Shown here in pieces: positions 10,101 through 17,681 of a stretch of 21,217 nt of DNA (the first letter of the stretch is position 1; every line of letters starts with the position of its first letter). This DNA comes from Coptodactyla brooksi (taxonomy: Eukaryota; Arthropoda; Insecta; Coleoptera; Scarabaeidae). Position numbers and translations under genes: made by a program. Location of the stretch: positions 1 to 21,217 of the forward strand of contig JAWQRM010000585.1 in NCBI GenBank assembly GCA_033557675.1. The letters run 5' to 3'. The notes beneath the pieces are model-generated. The model saw nothing but the letters and a program-made list of their open reading frames with translations, was not told the DNA's origin and ran no database searches.

Positions 10101-13100
10101 AGTGTGAACTTAGTCCTTTACAAAACCCAATTTAAAATTAGGCGTTGTCATGAATGGCTTTTTTTTACCTTGAGCCTGGCTGAATTTTGAGATTGGTTTT
10201 GCAAACGTTTGATATAATTAATAATTGACCGTAACTTTGTTTAACATTTTGATTCAGTAATAGTTCAATACATACAGATATTTGGATCTCTGAAGAAATT
10301 ACTCTGTTTTGGAGATAAAGGTAATTTTTATTTATATTTTGAGCTTAAAACATTAAAAATCGCTATAATTATTCACCGATAAAAAGAAGGAAAAAGTTAA
10401 ATAATCGTCGCCACTACACCAAAAGGGGAAGACAAATCTTTCATCGTATCATAGATCCTCTACAGATTTTTAAATTCTTGGCAATATTTCTAAAAAAATA
10501 AGATCATATTATGAACACTGTAATTTGTGTACCATCATCTGCAACAAATTCCTTCCTCTCTGTGTAGTTATTGAGAGATGCTTTTATTCTTAAGAGCTCT
10601 TCCAATATTGTAAAATAGATTCCATTAGGCATTTGTCTGTCAGAGTTATTGTTCTTGTATTCATTGAATACCTCATTTAATACCAGAGGTTGGTATTAAT
10701 TCATTTAATACCAGAGGTTGCACGTTCGAATCCTAGTCAAAATTCACTTATTTTCTTGTTCAATAAAATGTAATTAATTAATTTCTTAATTTCATGTTTG
10801 GTCAAAACATCCAAGAAATAACAACAAATTCCGATTTAACTGAGAATGCAAGCTCTCCATGCACTATAAAAGAAATAGAAAGATCTACCGTGCAAAACAT
10901 CATCTGGCAAAACTGGATTTGCCAATATGACATCTGTGTCTCTTGCTACGCTAGCATCTCGTAAGCCCTCGACAAGCCGTTGATACTCCTCTTGTAGCCT
11001 TTTCTGATCTTCATCTTTCATTCTAAAAATTTGCCACAACTTGGTTTATGAGCAGTTAACAGAAATGAACACAGTACTTTGAAACTGTTTTTTCTAAAAC
11101 TTGGATGTTGGCAACTGATTTGTCGATGATTCTCCTATGTATCTTCACACTCATGGAGTCAATGCAAACGTTGTCAATGTTGTGAGCCTCATCAAAAATT
11201 ACCACTGATTCTCTGGCCAGTTCTTTCGAAACTACCTCCGCAATTTTTGGATCAAGTAAATAGTGGTAACTGTAGACAACTATGTTTGCATATGTAATCT
11301 GAAACATAATAGTTCTAAGTTATACATATATAATAGCAATAATGGCATATTGGTTTTAATTTATTAATATTTTTCGTATTTAAAATAGTTTTTGAATTTG
11401 CACATATTCTGACTACTGTTTTAGTGTTTTAAAAAGAATTCTTTGTATGTGTATTTGGGGTTTTATTGGCGGTTTGTGCTGCTCCTATATTGTTTACAAG
11501 GTATACTTTAAGCAAAGAAAAATTCATTACGGTTATTTTATAGCCACACCTCGCACAGTGCACAAAACAATTTATGGAAAGAAAGAAACAGAGAAAAAAA
11601 TAAAATTGACCAATAAGAAACCAAAATAAACTAACTATGGAAAAAGGCAGGTAAAACTAAAATGGATTAAGTAAGTAGTGACGACATTAGAAATGAATGA
11701 CAAGAATCAGTACTTGAAAAGGTTAATAAAAAAAGAAACTCAATTGGTATGGTCACCTGAAGAGGATGGCCACTACCAGACTGGGAACGATAGTTTTAAA
11801 GACCAAAAGACATAAGAGAAGATTATTAAAGAGTAAAAATATCTCAAGAGCAACAAAAATAAGGCTTTACAAGACTTGCCTTAAGACTAATAGTATACTG
11901 AACGGGAAATTAGTAACAGTTTAAGAACAGATAGAGACTACCCCAAAGAAAAATAGAAGGACATAGAAAAAGCGGTAACAAGCGGTAGAGATGCTAGAAC
12001 CAGGAAAAACGAAAATAAAGGGGCATAAATGGGTTAACAAGGAATGTGAGAAGGTAGTAGAAAACAGAGAGAAGGGAAGAATAAAGACTCTAAGTGTGCA
12101 AACAAAAGAAAATGATGAATAGTATAAAATATGCCGCAAAACAAACAATAAGAGGAAAGAGAAGAATTGATATGGACAGAAAATTACAAAAAAAAAATGG
12201 AGGATAATCATAAAAGGAAACAAGTCAGAGAATTTTATAAAGAAGTGAGGAAAACAAAGAGAACAAGCAGACAATATAGCAATATGCAAGAAAAAAGATG
12301 GAAGTTTAGGAGTAGGTTTAACAGAAAAACTGAATAGGTGGGCTGAATATTTTAGAGAAACATTAAATAGAGGTGAAAATGAGGAGTTAAATGCAAAATA
12401 CAAAGCAGAATTAACTAAATGACAGGAGGAGATAAACAAACCCTGCAAAGAAGAAATAAGAGGAATACTCACAACCCAAAAAAATAATAAGGCCCCAGGC
12501 GGAAAATGTATAACAACAGAAATGATAAAAGCGGGAGGAGTAGATCAGAAAGGAGAAAAAACTATATGTGCCAATTATACATAAATAGCCTTGTTAGATG
12601 TCTTGTACAAAGTATTAGTGGTGACTATTAAGAGCAGACTTGAGGAGAAAGCCGAGTCAACATTGGTAGAGTACCAAAATGCCATAATAGCTTAGAACAA
12701 CATTTGTCACTGCACGTGGTCTTTGTGGATTTCAGATAAGCGCACAACTCTGAGAAGAGCAGAGAAGAGCTCTACAAAGTAATGGAAGAATTAAAAATCC
12801 CAAGTAAATTAATTCGCATGGTAGGAATGACTCTACAAGTTCAAGGTAGGGAGAGGATCCATTATTGACATGTCTATTTAATTTGGTACTAGAAAAGATC
12901 ATCAGAGAGTTAGGAATAAAAACAAATGGAATGATATACCAGGGAAATTGCCAAAGCTTAGCTTATGTGGACGATATAAGTGATTGCAAGAAGAAAAGAA
13001 AATCTTAGAAAGGCATTAAGTAAGATAGAAAAAAGAGGAAAGGTGAGAGGACTAATAATAAGTTAACAAAAAAGAAAATACATGGAAATTACAAAGAAGG

Positions 13101-14434
13101 AGAATAAAAACAACAAAAGTTTAGAAATAATAAACAACTTGGGTAAAAAATACACGCTTGAAAATGTTGACATTTAACTATCTGGGAATAACAATAACTG
13201 AGAAGGGACAGAAATACAGGAAAGAATAATGAAAGGGCAGAAATATTTGGGGGCAATGAATTGAATCTTGAAATCAAAAGATGTATCAATAAAAGTAAAA
13301 GAAAGAATATATACGACAGTCGTCAGACCCACAGTGACATATGGATGTGAAATGTGGAAACTGAATGTAAGAGAAAAAGAAACATTGGAGATATGGGAAA
13401 GGAAAGCATAAGGAAAATCTACGGAAGAAAAAAAGAATATAGAGAAGAACAAACTATGAATTAATGCCTATATGTGGAACCCCTTATAAGCCAAATCATA
13501 AGCAGCCAGTGATTAGGACGATTAGGACACGTGGCTAGGATGAGAGAGAAGAGGCCGACATAGCAAGCTCTGACAAGAGGAATGATCAGAAGAAGAGGCT
13601 GGGATAGACCTCGAACTACATGGATTCAGGCTATAAAACAAGATTTGGAGTTAATAGGAATCCCACGCTGGGAGGAGCTCACAAGGGATAAAAAGAAGTG
13701 GAGACAAATAAGTAACCAAACCATGGGCATCTTGAGCTATATAAATAAAATAAGTAATATTATACTTACTGCATATCTAGATAAAAAGTACGGACACCAG
13801 CTGCGTTCTCTACCAAAGTCTTTTAAATCATCTAGATTGTAAACTCCGTACGGTATTGTACTCTCTTTTCCATCTATACTAAACTCTTCAAAATACTGAC
13901 AAATAGGCGTCGTATCGTCATAATTGTGTCGTTCTCTAATATAACTTGCAGTTAATGAATGACATCGACCATCCACAATTTTTCCTTCCCTCTCTTTACT
14001 CACTTCTGGATGTATACACATATTTTTTCTTGAACTTAACACCAAACCCGTTAAGCGAGGAAAAACTTCGTCTTGCTTCTCATAGTAGTCTAATAATTTT
14101 TTCAGTTCTTCAATAACTTTTTCTATTTCAGGCACAGTACGTGAACAATAAATTAACTTTCTGATCTCATGGGGATGTTCAAGCATGTACGCGACAATTA
14201 ATGAGAGCAATGTGGTTGTTTTCCCTGTTCCTGATGGCATTTCCAGAAGACAGTGCCCTTTAGCATCAAGAGCTCTCTTGAGCTCGCACATGTACGCATA
14301 TTGTTCAGGGTAAATGTAGTCGTAAGGGAAGTAAACAATCAGATCGTCTACACTTAACCTAAAAAACATGCCGGTGATTTAACAACGCCAAAGTGGCTGA
14401 GGAATTATTATAAATACAGATAAACTCACTTCAT
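7178..14434 (-). CDS. ERCC2: XPD/ERCC2, TFIIH 5'-3' DNA helicase subunit (complete, 10 exons)
   Basis: XPD is the Fe-S, superfamily 2 helicase of TFIIH, used in nucleotide excision repair and needed structurally for transcription initiation and CAK binding. Exons (minus strand): 14434-14430, 14358-13770, 11298-11078, 11022-10889, 9472-9115, 9056-8885, 8833-8735, 8681-8502, 7758-7582, 7522-7178. They sum to 2280 nt, 759 aa (human 760). The first coding exon is just ATG AA; splicing adds the family start MKLSVDDLIVYFPYDYIYPE. Visible motifs: Walker A MPSGTGKT (Lys48); Fe-S cysteines 116, 134, 155 and 190; DEAH at 234-237; SGTLSPLD; LSVARGKVSEGVDF; motif VI QCVGRAIRGKTDYG. All junctions are GT-AG with consistent phase. 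Seven introns are 51-71 nt; introns 2, 4 and 8 are swollen by repeats. Nothing suggests inactivation. Confidence 0.98.
7759..8501 (-). other. XPD intron 8, with transposon-end-like motifs
   Basis: This 743-nt intron carries two ACAGGGTG-type motifs, at 7892-7899 and 8003-8010. The second sits in the context TATACAGGGTGTTAACAG, which is common at ends of insect Tc1/mariner-type elements. I found no matching opposite end, so no element is delimited. The small frames here (7950-8135, 8142-8363) are not convincing. Confidence 0.45.
9918..10689 (-). pseudogene. Unrecognised decayed protein-coding segment inside XPD intron 4
   Basis: The minus strand has a 61-codon open stretch (10689-10504) containing NGIYFTILEELLRIKASLNN and TERKEFVADDGTQITVF. 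A second segment (10240-9918) has only two stops before its end and contains KKKPFMTTPNFKLGFVKD, GFEREVREVFHNIDERAAV and TDILRAAQKYLDNNDGTFEN. Between them, about 10485-10400 reads FKNL, a stop, then RIYDTMKDLSSPFGVVATII. The composition is protein-like (charged, amphipathic, few Cys or Ile runs), unlike AT-rich noise, but stops and a frame change break it. I do not recognise the family; a decayed transposon protein or a retrocopy are the main options. It is not part of XPD, whose flanking exons join perfectly without it. Confidence 0.5.
10673..10740 (+). repeat. 20-bp direct repeat next to a tRNA-like B box
   Basis: The 20-mer TCATTTAATACCAGAGGTTG occurs at 10673-10692 and exactly again at 10701-10720. 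The second copy runs into CACGTTCGAATCC. GTTCGAATCC at 10724-10733 resembles the T-loop/B box of tRNA genes and tRNA-derived SINEs. The T stem does not pair well and no A box or acceptor stem is visible, so it is at most a remnant. Confidence 0.4.
11750..11915 (+). mobile_element. Scrambled LINE fragment
   Basis: The plus strand encodes, in one frame, GHLKRMATTRLGTIVLK, then KSKNISRATKIRLYKT. Both are typical of the region after the reverse transcriptase core in insect LINEs: 'GHV.RM..', and 'SR.TKLRLYKT' before 'YG.E.W'. In intact elements the second motif comes before the first, so the order here is inverted, which suggests recombination or nested insertion of two copies. Confidence 0.5.
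11985..13740 (+). pseudogene. Broken non-LTR retrotransposon ORF2 (reverse transcriptase), 5'-truncated
   Basis: Plus-strand fragments in order resemble a LINE ORF2: WVNKECEKVVENREKGRIK (connector after the endonuclease), GSLGVGLTEKLNRWAEYF, NKAP.GG...TEMIKAGG, IALLDVLYKVL, a VDF motif, and the reverse transcriptase active-site box AYVDDI at 12961-12978 (YxDD type). Then come TVVRPTVTYGCEMWKL, LGHVARMREKRPT and the long open end MIRRRGWDRPRTTWIQAI ... RWEELTRDKKKWRQI (13582-13725). Many stops and frame changes make it dead. No endonuclease domain is present, so it is 5'-truncated. The clade looks RTE-like, but I cannot fix it by eye. It lies antisense within XPD intron 2. Confidence 0.85.
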
Positions 14435-14558
14435 TTTCCGTATGACGTTAAAGACCTCCTCTGCTAAAACACATTTAATTCAGCGATTTCAGTGGTAAGA
14501 ATATTTTTTTATGCGTTATGCCGAATACAAAGTATTGTGTCTTGGGTCGCAGTAACTA
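14435..14558 (-). promoter_or_regulatory. XPD 5' UTR / promoter interval
   Basis: These 120-odd bases separate the XPD start codon from MITE copy D. No TATA box or other clear core motif stands out, as is usual for a housekeeping gene. The MITE therefore lies very close to, or inside, the XPD promoter. Confidence 0.35.
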
Positions 14559-14650
14559 CTGAGCTTTCAGAAATGTACAAGTCCCACGTGATCAAATGCA
14601 GATTCCTGTTCTAAGAATTTGTTTATCGTAGTTTGGTTTACTTTTTACTT
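14559..14650 (+). mobile_element. CAGGG-ended MITE, copy D (left part only)
   Basis: GAGCTTTCAGAAATGTACAA followed by GTCCCACGTGATCAAATGCAG matches the left end of copy C. The next block, AAGAATTTGTTTATCGTAG, is identical between the two copies. The match stops near 14650 and no right end follows, so it is truncated. It lies directly upstream of XPD. Confidence 0.7.
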
Positions 14651-15600
14651 TCTCTTACCAGTATGTCAAGATCGTCAAGATTTTGATAGATCTTGACGAA
14701 CTAGGCTATTTGTAGTCTATCTATGCTATTTTGAGTGGTTGGTCTGTCCGTCCGTCCGTCTGTGACACATTTATCTCCTGTCCTATTAGATTAATCAAAA
14801 CAATATTTTGCATATAAGCCATTTATTATATAATCTGGTCACAATAAGGATTTCGAAAAAATTGTACATATGGTTGAGGTACTTAACCTAAATTTTTTTT
14901 GTTTTTTTACAACTGTAAAATTACATATTTGTCATTCATTATCATTTGTAAAATTTTTCTTAGAACTGCCATTGCTCTTTCTAGATAAAAAGATTTCAAA
15001 TAAAAGTTGCATTACATCCACCTCTTTACAATTTGAAACTACTTTTGAATATACAGGGTGTTCGAGTTATTCTAAAAACTGCTGAAGATTTATAAATGGA
15101 ATATTCTGTATATTGTTCTGTTTTTTAAGCCCTTATAAGATTTAAGGGTCACCTTAATTATTATATAAATATTATATTTTGAATATAGTAATATTTTAAA
15201 TATAATCTTATTACTATATCAATATTATAGATTAGATTTAAGTCGTACCGTTTAGGTGTTGTTTCACATTTTTGAAAAAAGATGAGAGGTACGAATATAA
15301 AATTTTGTTTAGAACTGTTGCTCTTTTGATTGGAAAAAATTTTTCAAATAAGAATTTCAAATTTTGAGACTATTTTTGAATATGCAGGGTGTTTGGTTTA
15401 TTTTAAAAATTACCCAAATTTAGATTTTAGACAGTCAAGCCTAGGTCTAAAATTTTTCTTCAATATTCTCTAAAATACATTGCCAAATCGTCATAATTAA
15501 AGTAGCGTCAAGGTAAGAGAAAGTCATGTGGGATGTACACATCAATTAGTTGGAACTTACGTTCCAATAAGTTCTTAACACGTAATTAATGAGTATAGGT
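14651..15600. other. Gene-free region with a hairpin, a short TCCG run and a diverged repeat pair
   Basis: A perfect 9-bp inverted repeat TCGTCAAGA/TCTTGACGA lies at 14672-14680 and 14691-14699. A short TCCG/GTCC run lies at about 14742-14761. A diverged direct repeat (14959-15081 and 15306-15410) ends each time in an ACAGGGTG- or GCAGGGTG-type motif. No coding region was seen; the small plus-strand frame at 14870-15085 lies within the repeat. Confidence 0.5.
14959..15410 (+). repeat. Diverged direct repeat pair ending in (A/G)CAGGGTGTT motifs
   Basis: Unit 1 (14959-15081) and unit 2 (15306-15410) share, in order, TTAGAACTG, TTGCTCTTT, a TTTCAAATAA block, and TTTTGAATATACAGGGTGTT (unit 2: TTTTGAATATGCAGGGTGTT), followed by a TTATT-TAAAAA stretch. 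TATACAGGGTGTT is typical of ends of insect mariner-like elements. These are probably two related element ends or a partial tandem array; full element borders are not visible. Confidence 0.5.
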
Positions 15601-16086
15601 CACAGGGTAAGAATAAAGAGACTCCACTTCCACTTACATTTCTATACTAAGATGGAACCAATTTCTACGTCAACTATTATCCCCACCTCGACGACCACTT
15701 TTCAGTTTTTTCCAATGTGGCGCCCCTTGCGGAGAAATCTGAAGGTATCCAAATCAATACAACCTGCACTGTAGTTTAATGTTTTGACAGTTTGGGATTT
15801 CGTAGTGACTTCGTTTTCTGAAATTTTCATATATTATTATAATTTGTGAGATTTGTTTGTATTACCCCTGAATAAAATGTCCTCACTAAGTCAGGTCAGA
15901 TACCCACTGCGTGCAGGTTATGTTGATTCGCATAGAAACAGGTAGCGATGTACCTTCAGATTCTTCCGCAAGGGGCGCCACATTGGAACAAAGTAAAAAG
16001 AGGTCGTCGAGGTGGGGATAATAATTGACTTAAAAATTGGTTCCATGTATCAAGTGAAAGTGGAGTCTCCTTATTCTTACTCCGTG
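15601..16086 (+). mobile_element. Fold-back element with long terminal inverted repeats (non-autonomous DNA transposon)
   Basis: The left arm (about 15601-15750) and right arm (about 15945-16086) are inverted copies. The left starts CACAGGGTAAGAATAAAGAG; the right, read on the other strand, starts CACGGAGTAAGAATAAGGAG. Both then share GACTCCACTT, GGAACCAATTT, TATTATCCCCACCTCGACGA, AATGTGGCGCCCCTTGCGG and TCTGAAGGTA. The unique centre is about 190 bp. GGT flanks both ends and may be a short target duplication. There is no transposase. As RNA, either strand would fold into a hairpin of well over 100 pairs with a few mismatches. The frame at 15589-15774 is a by-product. Confidence 0.85.
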
Positions 16087-16309
16087 GGTGAAACAAAATA
16101 GAGAATTTATCAGTTTTTTTTTGTTTTATTTTGTTAAATTTATTGTTAAATACTTTTTTATTACTTTAATTATAGACTTATTCATTGCTAATATCGATTT
16201 TTATTCATAAAACATTCATGAAAACCAAATGAAGTTCGTGTAAAGAAGTTATGTTTGTGATGAGGAAGGTTCTTCCTCATTTCGCATTCTGTGTTTTTGG
16301 TAAGAACAC

Positions 16310-17085
16310 TCTTGAAGTCAGATGGCTAAACTGTTTTTTAGAAAATCCGTTGAAAGTATCTTTTGTTTCTCATCTTCAGGAACACTAATTTCGTCACATT
16401 TCCGCATTTGTCGTTCTACTAATTTTTTAAGATCATCGTTGGAAAGACTTTCACCAGTTGTAACTTGCCATAATTCTTCAAACATTCTGCTCATTTACAT
16501 CATCCAACCCTGTTTTATTGGCTAACTTCGCGAATTTCGTCGACATCAATAATGGATTTTATTGTGTTAACATCTTTGTTTAAATCCGGCCATATATTCT
16601 TCCACACTCTTTTTAAACATTTCTCGGTCACCTCACTCCAGGAAAGGTTAATGTTGTCTGCAGCGTCCATGATTCTGTAGTTTTTCCAAAAATCCCCAAT
16701 GAATTGTTTTTCTTCTCCATTGGTTTTATCAATTAGTTGTCGAAATAGCCGCCGCAGATAATAAGATGTAAAATTTGAAATTACCCATTATCCATTGGTT
16801 GGATTAACGAAGTTGTATTTGGCGGCAGAGAAAACACTTTTACTGGAATGCATGTTGCTAAGTCAGGCAAATGTCTTATATGGCTTGGAGAATTATCAGT
16901 AAGGCTTTCTTTTGTAGTTTTTTCAATTCGCAGTAGCATACGGGCTAAAATTTTCATAGTCATCCAAGATTTTTTATTGGACTCCCCAATTACTGATACA
17001 GTTGCTTTTGGAATTCCTTTCATTGCTCTTGGGGTTTGGAATGATAAACAAACAGCGGTTTTAACTTAATTTTCATTAGCACCTA
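16310..17085 (-). pseudogene. Tigger/pogo-like transposase relic (C-terminal half)
   Basis: The minus strand encodes AMKGIPKATVSVIGESNKKS, the diagnostic LPPNTTSLIQPMDNG of DDE_1 (Tigger/pogo/jerky) transposases, then, after a one-base frame change near 16788, SYYLRRLFRQLIDKTNGEE, FIGDFWKNYRIMDAADNI and RVWKNIWPDLNKDVNTI, and further on EELWQVTTGESLSNDDL. The N-terminal DNA-binding half and the first part of the catalytic domain are missing, and at least two frameshifts or stops break the rest, so it is dead. Plus-strand frames at 16322-16525 and 16848-17069 are shadows. It lies between the fold-back element and a fragment of the CAGGG repeat. Confidence 0.9.
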
Positions 17086-17171
17086 CCACCCAGTAGAAGT
17101 GTTAAGCGATGTTTTACAATTTTAAATACTAGTGCTCGTTTTTCTTCACAACAAATGTGTTGCCTTTAAGC

Positions 17172-17232
17172 AATTGCGATCCAACTGATTAGGCAACCAA
17201 ACTTACGGTGTGGTAATGATTATAATAAAACA
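17172..17232 (-). mobile_element. CAGGG-ended MITE, copy E (internal fragment)
   Basis: On the minus strand this reads TAAGTTTGGTTGCCTAATCA followed by GTTGGATCGC, matching the block before the right end of copies B and C. It is preceded by TGTTTTATTATAATCATTAC, also shared. Neither terminus is present. It ends about 90 bp from the piggyBac end. Confidence 0.65.
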
Positions 17233-17318
17233 CACTGATTTTTGAAATTTTAAAAATCAACGCGATTGTCAAACTGACCTGAATAAGTTTACGAATAACT
17301 GCTTTTAAATCAGGTATA

Positions 17319-17335
17319 TTAACCCTAGAACACTA
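17319..17335 (+). repeat. piggyBac left terminus with TTAA target site
   Basis: TTAA at 17319-17322 is followed by CCCTAGAACACTAA. piggyBac elements insert at TTAA and start CCCTAGAA (CCCTAGAAAGATA in the Trichoplusia element). A subterminal CTAAACATTCGTAAA at about 17331 recurs inverted near 17498-17511 (TTTTACGAATGTTTAAG), fitting the internal inverted repeats of this superfamily. Confidence 0.75.
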
Positions 17336-17681
17336 AACATTCGTAAATCTTACGACTGCGTCGTGTTGATTCGGCTGATTTCCAATTGTTTTGTAAATAC
17401 GCGTTTACCAGTGACTACATGAATCAGTTTTCTTAGAGCAGTACAGTAGTTCGTTTGTCGAAGAAAAAAGTATTTGGTTGCTTTCTTAAACCGCCGTCGC
17501 CAATTTTACGAATGTTTAAGATTAACATTACAATTCTCTCTCCTCAAATTTTTACGAAGGAATAGTGTCTAGGACCACTTATTATTTTGGTATGTCTTGT
17601 TTTCTAATTACGATTTCCTTTCTAATTGCGCATTTTTTGTAGAAATCTAATAAATTTTCAAAAGTTGATCTATATTGTACA

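Larger units (their letters stand above)
9473..10888 (-). other. XPD intron 4, containing a relic coding sequence and a small repeat
   Basis: This 1416-nt intron separates VLH from DVIPGNIRNAEHF; the split codon is rebuilt correctly by splicing. Most of 9918-10689 holds broken sense-strand coding fragments (listed separately), and 10673-10740 has a duplicated 20-mer. The part at 9545-9900 shows no clear feature apart from scattered short open frames. Confidence 0.6.
11299..13769 (-). other. XPD intron 2, filled by antisense LINE sequence
   Basis: At 2471 nt this is the largest intron of XPD, phase 0 between RYA and ITYANIVVYSYHYL. Its donor (GTAAGTATAA) and acceptor are good. Most of it is non-LTR retrotransposon debris on the plus strand, ending within about 30-40 nt of the XPD donor. 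The segment 11301-11640 has no recognisable feature beyond a 60-codon spurious frame. Confidence 0.7.

Noticed and set aside
10720..10740. A tRNA gene
   Set aside because: Only a B-box-like decamer is present. The T stem does not pair and no anticodon arm, D arm or acceptor stem can be drawn.
11921..12472. A 183-codon minus-strand ORF rich in Phe, Ser and Leu
   Set aside because: It is the reverse complement of A-rich LINE coding sequence. The plus strand carries recognisable reverse transcriptase motifs, so the hydrophobic protein is an artefact. The same holds for 13089-13289 and 13174-13452.
14735..14765. A CRISPR-like or satellite array in the TCCG-rich stretch
   Set aside because: It is only a few tetranucleotide units with no spacers, an ordinary short microsatellite.
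16322..17069. Plus-strand ORFs at 16322-16525 and 16848-17069
   Set aside because: They are shadows of the minus-strand Tigger-like transposase relic.
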